NCBI GenBank assembly: GCA_041576975.1 | Contig: JBFGJY010000027.1 | Location: 1 to 34,810 of the forward strand | Direction of reading: 5' to 3' | Length of the DNA stretch: 34,810 nucleotides | From: JBFGJY01 sp041576975 | GTDB lineage: Bacteria > Pseudomonadota > Gammaproteobacteria > UBA4575 | Part shown: positions 7,844 to 18,200 of the stretch, in pieces | Layout of the letters: each line of letters begins with the position of its first letter | Position numbering within the stretch: position 1 is the stretch's first letter | Program-made: the position numbers and the translations under genes | The notes under the pieces: model-generated | Told to the model about the DNA's origin: nothing | Seen by the model: only the letters and a program-made list of their open reading frames with translations | Databases searched by the model: none

Positions 7844-9916
7844 ATGAATCAACCGCTGCAGCTCATATTTGTAAGCAGCAGCCCCAATGATGTTGAAGAA
7901 ATGGTGACTGCCATCAAGACATCAGGTGTGGCTGTACGCTCGCGTATAGCACAAGGCACGGAAGATCTCACTAAGCTTTTAAAAGAGGCACCACCGCATA
8001 TTGTTTTGCATACCGTAGAGACTAAAGAGGTATCACTTGAACAAACCGTAGCCACTATCAATGGTCGAGCACCTGAAATTCCAATTATTGCCGTTACAAA
8101 TTCACAAAACCTAGATCCTGTTTCCTACATGATGCAAGGAGCGGCTAACTTAGTAAATAAAAATAATGCAGAACATTTAAAGTTGGTAGTAAACAGTACC
8201 GCAAAAACACAACTTCATATTCAGCAACTTAAAAATGCTGCTTCGATCTGTGAAGAACTGGAAACACGTTGTCAAAAACTAATGGAAAGTTCTCGTGATG
8301 CAATTTGTTACATACATGAAGGTATGCATACATATGCGAATCAAAAATATTTAGAGCTATTCGGTTTTTCTAACTCAGATGAACTGTATGGTTTATCTAT
8401 AATGGATTTAGTCACATCAGATGATCAAGCAAAGGTGAAAGATGTTTTAAAGAAAATTAAAAAATCAAAAGAAAGTGGTGAGCTGCATATAAATTTTAAA
8501 AAAGATGACGATGAAACTTTTACTGCGAAATTCAATTATAGTGCTGTTACTGTTTCAGGTGAAGAATGCACCCAAATTATAATTCAAAATTCTGAAGGCG
8601 GAGATACTAAAGAACTTGAAGAACAGCTCAGTTATTTAAGTGAACGTGATATTCATACTGGTTTCTACCATCGACGTTCTATTTTAGATCAACTCGAATT
8701 AGCGGTAACTGAAGCTAAGAAAGATAAAATTACACAAGCATTTATCCAAATTGATATCGCAAACTTCACTGAAATCAAAGACAAATTTGGATTGGCTGCA
8801 ATTGACAAAGTAAGTTCAAATGTCGCTACCGCTCTACGTAAATGCTGCACTAACAACGAGACTCTTTCGAAACTTACTGAAGAGTCATTTGGTATCTTAA
8901 CGACAAATTGCGACGCTGATTCATTAAAATCATTTGGAGCGAATGTTATCAAAAGTCTTGGTGATCTGATGACCACATCTGGTAGTGACTATGTATCTAT
9001 AAAGCCTGCAGTTGGCGCAATCATTATTGATCAATTTTCAACAGATGTAAGCGATGTCCTCAATAAAGCCAAATCCTGTTGTGATGATGCATGGGAGAAG
9101 GAATCAAATGAATTGATATTGTACACTCCTGATGATGCGCAAATGGGTGAGCGGGAGAAAGATGAGCGTTGGACATTACAACTACGTGAGGCCATAAAAC
9201 AAAACCGACTTGCTTTATTATATCAACCAATCATTAGTCTCCATGGTGAGCCAGGCGAACGGTATCAAATATATACCGCACTTCGAAACGAAGATAACGA
9301 ATTAGTCCCTGCGAGTGAATTTGTCATGCGTATAGAACGTACGGGCTACGGAAAAATGCTGGATCGCTGGATTATTTTAAATGCACTTAAAAAATTAGCA
9401 GAACGTCGCGAAAAAGGTATGGATATGCGTCTATTTATCAAGTTAAGTGCAAACTCGATACTTGATAAAGATATTATTGGCTGGTTACGCGAGCAGTTTA
9501 GTAATAATAATATATCGCCTGGTTTCGTTTGTTTTGAGATAAAAGAGCATGTCTTAATATCACATTTCAAGGAAGCAAAAAATCTAGTAGCAGGAATTAA
9601 AGATATTAAATGCGAGTTTGCTATTGATGCGTTTGGATCTGGAGATGATCCAACTAAAATATTAAAAGCGATTCCTGCTGATTATGTAAAGATTTGTAAA
9701 AGCCTTATGTCTGGTATAGGCGAAAATCAAGATAACCAAGATGCAATACGCGAAATTGCTGAAAGTGTAAAACCATTAGGCACCAAAGTAATTTCTCAAT
9801 TTGTAGAAGATGCCGATTCCTTATCGACATTATGGAGTTTGGGTATTAATTTCACACAAGGTAACTTTTTGCAGCCTCCCAGCGAAGAACCTAATTACGA
9901 CTTCTCTTCTATGTAA
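7844..9916 (+). CDS. FimX-like degenerate REC-PAS-GGDEF-EAL protein
   Basis: A 690-residue protein with the domain order and length of Pseudomonas FimX, a c-di-GMP receptor needed for type IV pilus assembly. Domains in order: receiver-like (about 1-125, lacking a clear phospho-acceptor Asp), PAS (about 140-245), GGDEF (about 265-420) and EAL (about 440-690). Both output domains look inactive: the GGDEF motif is replaced by EESFG near residue 345, EAL by TALRN near 478, and the usual DDFGTG by IDAFGSG. Several nucleotide-pocket elements remain (KLSANS, FEIKEH, YVKIC, QFVED, QGNFLQ). I infer a c-di-GMP sensor rather than an enzyme. It is preceded by the PilZ-like gene and convergent with htpX. 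Confidence 0.88.
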   Translation: MNQPLQLIFVSSSPNDVEEMVTAIKTSGVAVRSRIAQGTEDLTKLLKEAPPHIVLHTVETKEVSLEQTVATINGRAPEIPIIAVTNSQNLDPVSYMMQGAANLVNKNNAEHLKLVVNSTAKTQLHIQQLKNAASICEELETRCQKLMESSRDAICYIHEGMHTYANQKYLELFGFSNSDELYGLSIMDLVTSDDQAKVKDVLKKIKKSKESGELHINFKKDDDETFTAKFNYSAVTVSGEECTQIIIQNSEGGDTKELEEQLSYLSERDIHTGFYHRRSILDQLELAVTEAKKDKITQAFIQIDIANFTEIKDKFGLAAIDKVSSNVATALRKCCTNNETLSKLTEESFGILTTNCDADSLKSFGANVIKSLGDLMTTSGSDYVSIKPAVGAIIIDQFSTDVSDVLNKAKSCCDDAWEKESNELILYTPDDAQMGEREKDERWTLQLREAIKQNRLALLYQPIISLHGEPGERYQIYTALRNEDNELVPASEFVMRIERTGYGKMLDRWIILNALKKLAERREKGMDMRLFIKLSANSILDKDIIGWLREQFSNNNISPGFVCFEIKEHVLISHFKEAKNLVAGIKDIKCEFAIDAFGSGDDPTKILKAIPADYVKICKSLMSGIGENQDNQDAIREIAESVKPLGTKVISQFVEDADSLSTLWSLGINFTQGNFLQPPSEEPNYDFSSM

Positions 9917-9943
9917 TCTTTGCAAACTTCGTAGTAATCCAAT

Positions 9944-9958
9944 TTACAATTGTTCCAT
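9944..9958 (-). repeat. Short echo of the htpX 3' end
   Basis: Directly after the htpX stop codon the minus strand reads ATG GAA CAA TTG TAA. The last five codons of htpX are CTG AAA CAA TTA TAA: 12 of 15 bases match, and the leucine codon differs synonymously. It may be a tandem duplication of the gene tail or chance in AT-rich DNA. Confidence 0.3.
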
Positions 9959-10843
9959 TTATAATTGTTTCAGGGCATCAATGCGCACGCTTAGAGGTGG
10001 ATGCGTCATAAATAATTTTTGCAAGCCACTTTTTACCCCACCAGATATTCCAAATGCTGCAAGCTGCCCGGGAAGATCCTTCGTTTCCTGTTGACTCTGT
10101 AATCGTTGTAGAGCAGAAATCATTTTTTCACGTCCTGCAAGCTGTGCACCACCTTTATCTGCTCGAAACTCTCGACGCCGTGAAAACCAACTTGTAATGA
10201 TTGACGCTAGAATACCCAAAACCACTTGAGCAATGATGCTCACGATGAAATAACCAGGCCCATAACCACTCCGTGACTTAAACACGGCCTTATCTACGAT
10301 AAGTCCAATCACCCGCGATATAAAAATTACAAACGTATTTAATACACCTTGTAATAATCCCATTGTGACCATATCGCCATTAGCTACATGGCTTACTTCG
10401 TGGCCCAGCACCGCTTCAATTTCATCTTGGTTCATTGCATGAAGCAAGCCTGTACTGACAGCAACTAGAGCATTATTTCGTTTCATACCTGTAGCAAATG
10501 CATTCGGTTGTTGAGAATCAAATAGCCCCACTTCTGGCATACCAATTCCCGCCTGCTCTGCCTGGCGTTTTACCGTTTCCACTAACCATCGTTCGGATGA
10601 ATTATTCGGTTGCTCAATCACTTTAACGCCCATACTTCGCTTTGCCATCCATTTTGATATGGCCAAAGAAATGAACGAGCCCCCAAAACCAAAAATTAGC
10701 GACATAATCAATAGGCCATTTAATTGACCCGGTAGGCCGTTTTGTGCCAACCAATCATCCAATCCGAGTATTTGAGCAGCTATACTCAGAACTAGAATGA
10801 TAGAAAAATTTGTAATTAAAAATAGAAAGACACGCATACCCAT
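9959..10843 (-). CDS. htpX: HtpX membrane zinc protease
   Basis: An inner-membrane M48-family metalloprotease that works with FtsH in membrane-protein quality control. The zinc motif HEVSH (148-152) is intact, with a downstream FRADKGGAQLAG segment supplying the third ligand (Glu/Asp region). Two N-terminal membrane segments (starting MRVFLFLITN) and two more after the active site fit the family topology. I take ATG at 10843 (294 residues): a GAGG ribosome-binding site lies 8 nt before it, and the length matches E. coli HtpX (293). A GTG at 10852 in the same frame would add three residues. It follows parC by 70 bp on the same strand. Confidence 0.95.
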   Translation of the reverse strand: MGMRVFLFLITNFSIILVLSIAAQILGLDDWLAQNGLPGQLNGLLIMSLIFGFGGSFISLAISKWMAKRSMGVKVIEQPNNSSERWLVETVKRQAEQAGIGMPEVGLFDSQQPNAFATGMKRNNALVAVSTGLLHAMNQDEIEAVLGHEVSHVANGDMVTMGLLQGVLNTFVIFISRVIGLIVDKAVFKSRSGYGPGYFIVSIIAQVVLGILASIITSWFSRRREFRADKGGAQLAGREKMISALQRLQSQQETKDLPGQLAAFGISGGVKSGLQKLFMTHPPLSVRIDALKQL

Positions 10844-10913
10844 CTGCGACACCTCAATAAGTCAACAATAATTATTTCAAGATATATAGGTGAATAATTT
10901 ATTTTCAAGGTTC

Positions 10914-13181
10914 TCACTCATCTTCGTCAAAATAATGCACTTCTATTGTATCAATATTGCGATAACCTCTGGATAGTTTTAAACCTCGGTGTCCTCGTTC
11001 TCCAACGTAGGCATCGACTTCATCTGCATGCATTTTCTTAGTACGCTTGCCCGCATTTAGCGTCATGGATTCTCCATCCTGGATAAGTGTAATTGCTCGC
11101 ATCGATTCTTCGCCATTGGCGAGTTTTTTACTCGGAATATTGATGATTTTATTACCTTTGCCCTTAGTCAATACAGGCAAATCTTTTAGAGGAATGACTA
11201 ACATGTGCCCCTCAGAGCCAATCGCTACAATCCAATCTTCTTCAACATCGCGAACTTTTACCGGGGCTAACGCTTGAGCTCCTTTCGGAACAGATAGCAA
11301 TGCCTTACCCGCACGATTACGGGTATTCATATTCTCTAACTTACAGACAAACCCATAGCCGGCACTGCTAGCAATTAAAAAATAATCATTTCGTTCCCCC
11401 ATCATCACGCCAACAAACTGAGCGCCGCCAGCAGGCTTTAACCGACCACTTAAAGGCTCCCCTTGTCCACGCGCCGAAGGTAAACTGTGTGCGGGCAAGG
11501 CATAGCAACGTCCATGAGAGTCTAAAAATAATGCTAATTGATTTGATTTACCTGTAGCGTGCGCTTGATATGCATCTCCAGATTTATAGCTTAGAGACCG
11601 AGCATCTACATCTGTGCCCTTTGCTGCACGTGCCCAGCCTTTTTGTGATAGCACTACGGTAATCAGTTCAGAAGGAACTAATTTAGACTCATCGATTGCG
11701 CTAGCTGCCTCACGTCGAATCAATTTAGAACGACGTGCATCACCAAACTCATCCGCATCTTGCATTAATTCTTTTTTAACGAGTGTTTTTAATCGCTGGC
11801 TAGATTTCAAGGTCAGCTCAAGACTTTTACGTTCTTTCCTCAGCTCTTTTTGTTCAGTTTTTATTTTAATTTCTTCTAACTTAGATAGATGACGAAGCTT
11901 TAGATTTAAAATAGCCTCTGCTTGCTCTTCACTAAGTTTAAATTTTTTAATTAATTTTTCTTTTGGGTCATCCTCTTTACGAATTATTTTAATTACTTCA
12001 TCAATATTGAGATACGCAATTAATAGGCCATCTAGCTCATGCAAACGTTTTGCAACTTTATCTAATCGCCATTGCAATCTGCATTTTACGGTTTCTGTTC
12101 TAAAAACCAGCCATTCTTTTAATAAATCACGCAAGTTTTTAACTTGAGGACGACCATCAATGCCAATGATATTTAAATTGACACGATAATTTCGTTCTAA
12201 ATCAGTAGTAGCAAATAAATGTGACATTAGTGCATCCACATCAATACGACTACTTCGTGGTGTGATTACAATTCTAATTGGGTTTTCATGATCCGACTCA
12301 TCACGCAAATCGTGCACTATCGGCAATTTCTTTGCCTGCATCTGTTGGGCTATTTGTTCTAAGATCTTTGCGCCAGAAACTTGATGAGGCAATGCGGTGA
12401 TCACTAAATCACCTTCTTCATTGCTGTATTTCGCACGCATGCGGACGGAGCCTGTACCTGTTTTATATGTTTCTAGGATTTCTTCTGGTGAAGAAATTAT
12501 TTCTGCTTCTGTAGGATAATCAGGCCCCTTAATATGCTTACATAGTTCGTGGACAGTGGCTTTTGGATGATCTAGTAGATGCACACACGCACTCACAACT
12601 TCTTTTATATTATGTGGAGGGATATCCGTAGACATGCCCACAGCAATCCCCATACCACCGTTTAGCAATACATTAGGTAAGCGCGCGGGTAGCACAGTAG
12701 GCTCAGATAATGTGCCATCAAAGTTTGGTACCCACTCTGTCGTACCTTGATCAAGCTCCTGTAGTAATGTTTTAGCATACTTTGTAAGTCGAGACTCGGT
12801 ATAGCGCATGGCTGCAAAGGATTTGGGGTCATCGGTTGAACCCCAGTTGCCCTGTCCATCGATAAGCGGATAACGATAAGAAAAATCTTGCGCCATCAGC
12901 ACCATGGCTTCGTAACATGCGCTGTCACCATGTGGATGGTACTTACCAAGCACATCACCTACGGTACGTGCAGATTTTTTTGGCTTTGAAACCGCAGATA
13001 AACCAAGTTCAGACATGGAATAAACGATTCTGCGTTGCACAGGTTTCAAACCATCCCCAATATTTGGCAACGCACGGTCTAAAATGACATACATGGAATA
13101 TTCCAAGTAAGCCTTTTCAGCAAAGTCTTGTATGGGCAATTTTTCTGACCTTTCAAAGTCCATTTCTAAATTTTCATTCAT
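10914..13181 (-). CDS. parC: DNA topoisomerase IV subunit A
   Basis: With ParE, decatenates daughter chromosomes and relaxes supercoils; ParC carries the DNA-cleaving tyrosine. The active tyrosine is Tyr127 in AAMRYTES. The quinolone-resistance region HPHGDSACYEA has the sensitive-type Ser87 and Glu91. A coiled-coil region with EEQAEAILNLKLRHL lies mid-protein, and the C-terminal domain is a shortened beta-pinwheel, giving 755 residues. The start ATG at 13181 is preceded by AAGG with 8-nt spacing. That site lies inside a 15-codon ORF copying the ParC N-terminus, whose stop is 3 nt before this start. Confidence 0.97.
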   Translation of the reverse strand: MNENLEMDFERSEKLPIQDFAEKAYLEYSMYVILDRALPNIGDGLKPVQRRIVYSMSELGLSAVSKPKKSARTVGDVLGKYHPHGDSACYEAMVLMAQDFSYRYPLIDGQGNWGSTDDPKSFAAMRYTESRLTKYAKTLLQELDQGTTEWVPNFDGTLSEPTVLPARLPNVLLNGGMGIAVGMSTDIPPHNIKEVVSACVHLLDHPKATVHELCKHIKGPDYPTEAEIISSPEEILETYKTGTGSVRMRAKYSNEEGDLVITALPHQVSGAKILEQIAQQMQAKKLPIVHDLRDESDHENPIRIVITPRSSRIDVDALMSHLFATTDLERNYRVNLNIIGIDGRPQVKNLRDLLKEWLVFRTETVKCRLQWRLDKVAKRLHELDGLLIAYLNIDEVIKIIRKEDDPKEKLIKKFKLSEEQAEAILNLKLRHLSKLEEIKIKTEQKELRKERKSLELTLKSSQRLKTLVKKELMQDADEFGDARRSKLIRREAASAIDESKLVPSELITVVLSQKGWARAAKGTDVDARSLSYKSGDAYQAHATGKSNQLALFLDSHGRCYALPAHSLPSARGQGEPLSGRLKPAGGAQFVGVMMGERNDYFLIASSAGYGFVCKLENMNTRNRAGKALLSVPKGAQALAPVKVRDVEEDWIVAIGSEGHMLVIPLKDLPVLTKGKGNKIINIPSKKLANGEESMRAITLIQDGESMTLNAGKRTKKMHADEVDAYVGERGHRGLKLSRGYRNIDTIEVHYFDEDE

Positions 13182-13184
13182 AAA

Positions 13185-13232
13185 CTACGCCTTTTTGTTT
13201 CCTTCAAAATCCATTTCTAAGTTTTCAACCAT
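13185..13232 (-). pseudogene. parC head stub / 15-codon leader ORF
   Basis: On the minus strand ATG at 13232 opens MVENLEMDFEGNKKA and stops at TAG (13185-13187), 3 nt before the real parC start. Its first ten codons match parC's MNENLEMDFE at 26 of 30 bases. Two of the four differences are synonymous (AAC/AAT, GAT/GAC) and the other two fall in codon 2. It looks like the start of a second, diverged parC left in place. Since the parC ribosome-binding site lies within it and its stop is so close, it may now couple or tune parC translation. Confidence 0.7.
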
Positions 13233-13235
13233 AGA

Positions 13236-13271
13236 TTAAATTTGCACCAGGTTAACTTTCTTTTTAACCAT
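13236..13271 (-). pseudogene. parE tail stub
   Basis: Downstream of the intact parE stop the minus strand carries MVKKKVNLVQI then TAA (13236-13238). ParE itself ends KGNLVQI then TGA. The shared NLVQI-stop differs only at synonymous positions in four of five codons and in the stop codon (TGA/TAA). It is followed after 3 nt by the parC head stub. The simplest reading is the last few codons of another parE copy. The match is short, but its place next to the parC stub makes chance unlikely. Confidence 0.6.
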
Positions 13272-13289
13272 GTTATTGCATATTTTTAA

Positions 13290-15176
13290 TCATATTTGTA
13301 CAAGATTGCCCTTCAGCTCTAACCAGCTTCGACGATCTGCTGCACGCTTTTTTGCTAACAACATATCCACCAATTGAAAAGTTTTCTTTTCATTAGTGAG
13401 ATCTAACTGCACTAGACGCCTTGTATCTACTGCCATCGTTGACTCACGTAATTGCATGGGGTTCATTTCACCTAAGCCTTTAAAGCGTGTAACGGTGATC
13501 TTACCTGTTTTCTTTTCAGCCTTAATTTGATCTAACACACCTTGTCGCTCTTCATCATCCAATACGTAAAATACTTCTTTACCCACATCGATGCGAAACA
13601 AAGGTGGCATCGCCATGTAGACATGACCAGCTTTCACTAAGGTACGAAAATGTTGTAAAAATAATGCGCACAACAACGTTGCAATGTGTAAACCGTCTGA
13701 ATCAGCATCAGCAAGTACACAAATTTTTCCATAACGTAACTCCGAAAGATCAGGACTACCAGGTTCAACGCCAATTGCAATAGAGATATCGTGTACCTCT
13801 TGTGAACCCAGCACTTGATCAGACGCAACTTCCCAGGTGTTTAAGATTTTCCCTCGCAACGGCATCACGGCTTGGAAGACGCGGTCCCTTGCTTGTTTGG
13901 CCGAACCTCCCGCAGAATCTCCTTCGACTAAAAATAGTTCTGTGCGGGACAAATCTTCAGAAGTACAATCTGCCAGTTTTCCAGGCAACGCCGGGCCTGT
14001 AGCTATTTTCTTGCGAACTATTTTTTTACTGCGTTTTAACCGTGATTCAGCATTACTAATCGCTAGCTGAGCAATTTGTTCACCTGCTTCGGAATTTTGA
14101 TTTAACCATAAGCCAAATGAATCTTTGGCTACCCCCGCTACAAATACAGCGGTTTCACGTGAACTTAACCGCTCCTTAGTTTGACCAGCAAATTGCGGAT
14201 CCTTAGCTTTTACTGAAAGTACATAGCAAAGTTTTTCCCACACATCATCCGGCGTTAATTTAATTCCTCTAGGCAGTAGTTTTCTAAATTCGCAAAACTC
14301 TCGCAATGCCTCAGTTAAGCCCGTGCGCAAGCCTGAAACATGGGTGCCACCTTGTGTAGTTGGAACAAGATTAACATAGCTTTCTGTTAGCCCATCTCCC
14401 TCAGCTATCATCCAAGTTAATGCCCATTCAACAGCTTCCTGATCACCCTCAAAATGCTCACAAAATGTTTCCTGTGGAAGATGTTCAAACCCTGCAACAG
14501 ACTCAAGCAAATAATCTTTAAGTCCATCTGTATAACACCACTCAAATTTTTTCTTGTTGAGCTGATCATCAAATCGAATCGTTAACCCAGGACAAAGAAT
14601 TGCCTTGGCACGCATGACATGCAGTAATTTTGAAACAGAGAATTTGTCACTTTCAAAGTATTTTGCATCTGGCCAAAAGCGTATCGTTGTTCCAGTATTT
14701 CTTTTACCAACCGTACCGATAACTTCAAGGTCTGAGACTTTCTTACCACCTTTAAACGCCATGTTGTATTCTTTACCTTTTCTGCGTACCCAAATCTCTA
14801 AGTGTTTAGACAACGCATTTACCACGGACACCCCAACGCCATGTAAACCTCCAGAAAATTTATAATTTTTATTGGAAAACTTTCCTCCGGCGTGCAAAGT
14901 GCTGAGAACCACCTCAACACCCGGACGTTTTAACTTGGGATGGTTATCTACTGGCATGCCTCGACCATCATCTGCAACCTCTAGAGATCCATCTTTGAGT
15001 AATTTGATGTCAATCATCTTGGCATATCCTGAAATTGCCTCATCAACACTATTGTCGATCACTTCATGTGCAAGATGATTTGGCCGCGAAATATCGGTAT
15101 ACATGCCAGGACGCTTGCGAACTGGATCCAAACCACTTAGTACTTCGATATCAGCTGCGTCGTATTTTCCTGTCAT
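13290..15176 (-). CDS. parE: DNA topoisomerase IV subunit B
   Basis: The ATPase subunit of topoisomerase IV. In order: GHKL ATPase domain with EVIDNSVDEA and DDGRGMPV near the N-terminus and GLHGVGVSVVNALS, the transducer domain, then the TOPRIM domain with LVEGDSAGGSAKQARDR and LADADSDGLHI that binds catalytic magnesium. At 628 residues it matches ParE and not GyrB, which is longer. It ends SWLELKGNLVQI. It lies upstream of parC on the same strand with 108 bp between, and is divergent from the helicase-nuclease gene. Confidence 0.97.
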   Translation of the reverse strand: MTGKYDAADIEVLSGLDPVRKRPGMYTDISRPNHLAHEVIDNSVDEAISGYAKMIDIKLLKDGSLEVADDGRGMPVDNHPKLKRPGVEVVLSTLHAGGKFSNKNYKFSGGLHGVGVSVVNALSKHLEIWVRRKGKEYNMAFKGGKKVSDLEVIGTVGKRNTGTTIRFWPDAKYFESDKFSVSKLLHVMRAKAILCPGLTIRFDDQLNKKKFEWCYTDGLKDYLLESVAGFEHLPQETFCEHFEGDQEAVEWALTWMIAEGDGLTESYVNLVPTTQGGTHVSGLRTGLTEALREFCEFRKLLPRGIKLTPDDVWEKLCYVLSVKAKDPQFAGQTKERLSSRETAVFVAGVAKDSFGLWLNQNSEAGEQIAQLAISNAESRLKRSKKIVRKKIATGPALPGKLADCTSEDLSRTELFLVEGDSAGGSAKQARDRVFQAVMPLRGKILNTWEVASDQVLGSQEVHDISIAIGVEPGSPDLSELRYGKICVLADADSDGLHIATLLCALFLQHFRTLVKAGHVYMAMPPLFRIDVGKEVFYVLDDEERQGVLDQIKAEKKTGKITVTRFKGLGEMNPMQLRESTMAVDTRRLVQLDLTNEKKTFQLVDMLLAKKRAADRRSWLELKGNLVQI

Positions 15177-15289
15177 AACACATTCAACTCATTGCTATTT
15201 AACTTGCTTCCAATATATGAATGATACGCACTTACAAAACAATTACGTAAAGAATTGTAGGGATGAGATGACAACAGTATGCTAAGCCA

Positions 15290-18200
15290 ATGACCCATTC
15301 TCAATTTACTAAGGCTCAACTCGCTACCGATCCAAATGCAAATATTGCTGTATTTGCATCAGCGGGTACAGGAAAAACTCGATTATTAGTACATCGTATA
15401 TTAAAACTATTACTCAACGATGTAGACCCCTCACATATAGTAGCCATCACCTTCACACGCAAATCAGCTGCTGAAATGCGCGAGCGTTTAATGAAGATAT
15501 TAGAAGACTGGGCTGGTTTTGGCGATCAACATCTACAAAATGCACTTCAGGAACTTGCGCATCCTCATAACTTAGATAGCATAACAAAAGCCAGGAAACT
15601 ATATGAACAATTATTATTTGCTGAATACAATATCCATATTACTACGTTTCATGCCTTCTGCCAGGATATACTGAAACGATTCGCATTGCATGCCGACGTT
15701 CCGGCAGGCTTTCAATTGGTAGAAAATACTGATGATTTAAAACAAGAAGCTCGTGAATACCTGTATAAAATTGCGCAGCGAGGAGCAGAACCAAGACTTA
15801 CCAATGCGCTTTACGAGCTATTAAAGCACTGTACTACAGTAAATAATGTCAATGCAATATTAGAAACTTTCATTGATTCGCGTAGCGATTGGTGGTGTTT
15901 TACTGAAAATCAAACGGACCCGGTTGAATACGCACATGATTGTCTACGTCAATATCTATTTCTAAACCAGGAGGAAATAAATTCAGAGGATGCAAATCTG
16001 ATACCAGCTTTACGGCAATATCAATCCTATCTGGCATCACACACCACTCCAAAGTTCCTGAAATATTGCGACTTGCTTACGACGTCGCTTGAAAAAAACT
16101 TATCCATAAATAATCTAATACAAAACATTATTCCAGTTTTTTTAACCAAGAGAAATGAACCACAGCAACTAAAAACCAGCAATGCACTTGAAAAGAGCCT
16201 TGGTCAAAAGAAGATGATGAACTTAATACAATTACATAATGATATCTGCCATTTGATCATTCAGCATTTAGATGTAATAAAAAAAGAAAATCTTCTCTCA
16301 TTTAATCAAGCCTGGTTCTATGCTGGAAATCGTCTGTTAAGTGAATATCAGCATTTAAAGTTTGCTCGCCATTCTTTAGATTTTGATGACTTAGAGTGGT
16401 ACACCTATTTATTACTCAATCAACATGACCATGCTACCTGGATTCAATATAAGCTCGATCAACGCATAGAACATATTTTGATCGACGAATTTCAGGATAC
16501 AAATCCCACACAATGGAATCTACTTTTTCCATTATTAGAAGAGTTAGCCGCGAATCAACAACAAAGCAGTAAGAGTTTATTTTTTGTTGGTGATACCAAA
16601 CAATCAATTTATGGATTTCGTCGTGCAAATCCTCAATTACAATTCACTGCGTCCGAATGGGCAAAACAAAACCTTGATGCAAAACTCTTAGAAACGGATC
16701 GGTCATTTCGATCTTCTCCCGCAATCATTAATTTCGTAAACAGAGTTTTCAGTACTAACAAAAAAGAACTTCTGCTCGATAATTTCAGGCCACATGATGC
16801 CGCACAAACTAGGCTATGGGGATATATCCAAATTGATCCACTCATTATTCCTCAGGATAAAAATGAAGGTTACTCAGAATTTCGCAATCCCTTGCTACAA
16901 GCAAAAACGAATACTGAATTGAATTGCCATTACCGTGAAGGTCAAGCTGTTGCAAAATATATAAATAAGTTGATTGCAGATTCCACACCTATTATCGACC
17001 TAGATCAAGCACGCGCTGTGCGATATAGCGATATTATAGTTCTTGCGCGTAGCCGAACACATTTATCTCAACTTGAACACGCATTACGAGAACAACATAT
17101 CCCCTACTGCAGCATTAACGATGATAAATTTCTAGATCAGCTTGAAGTACAGGACATACTTGCATTACTAACTTATCTAATACAATCACATAATGATTTA
17201 GCGTTAGCACAAATTCTTCGCTCACCTTGCTTTGGTATATGCGATGAAGAATTGATGAAGATTGCAAGCCACGATGCAGAAACCTGGCATGAAAAGCTAA
17301 AAGCTCATATAACTGGCTCTCCTACTACAATACTCACACAAGCTTATGAACAATTACAAAAGTGGCGTGAACTGGTAAACCGAATCCCAGTTCACGACTT
17401 ATTAGACAGAATATATTTCGATATAAATATTCTTGCACGTTATGCAAATAGCTGCACACCAACAAAAAAATCACATGTAATAGCAAACCTTACGCACTTG
17501 CTTCAGCTTGCTCTTGACTTAGACGCAGGACGATATTCAAGCATCCAATCTTTTTTAAACTCAATACAAAAACCTGGGGCAACCAATACCATAGCAAGCT
17601 TCACAAAATTGAATCAACATGATGCAGAAGCAGTTCAAATAATGACGATTCATGCGGCCAAGGGACTGGAGGCGCCTGTAGTTTTTCTGATTGATACTGG
17701 ATCAATGCAGCCTAAACAACGTGCATATCAAACTGTCATTAATTGGCCATTTAAGGCACAACGACCAGAACAATTTTTTATAGTTGGCCGTAAAGAAAAT
17801 ATAGACCGAAACACACAAGCCCTACTTGATCATAAAATAGCGGCAGACTGGAAAGAAGAACTGAATTTACTTTATGTTGCATTGACGCGTGCTAAACAAT
17901 ATTTATTTATAAGTGGTGTACAAGCTAAACAAAATCAAGATAATAATTGGTTTTCCATTATTAAACGAGTAATTGAGGACACACCACAAGATCCTAATTG
18001 TGGTGCTTGGGTATTTAAACACGGCACACCCCCATACCTAAAAACAGAACCTTCAAATGAGTTATCTGAATGTGTTGATAACACTATTGAGCTAAGCAAG
18101 CCATTCACAAACATTGAAAAACAACATCAGGATGTAGTTGAACCACCTGCAAATATTGCAAAGCTTGCTAGTTATGGAACACTAATACATAAACTATTTG

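Noticed and set aside
10844..10852. GTG at 10852 as htpX start
   Set aside because: The GAGG ribosome-binding site fits ATG 10843, and HtpX homologues begin close to MMR/MGMR.
10880..10913. Sequence after parC reading NLENKLFTYIS, loosely like the parC tail NIDTIEVHYF
   Set aside because: Base identity is low and the match needs an indel; AT-rich DNA gives this by chance.
15258..15289. ATGAC...CTAAG before the AddA-like gene, resembling its start
   Set aside because: Needs a 6-base gap and shares only two 5-base words.
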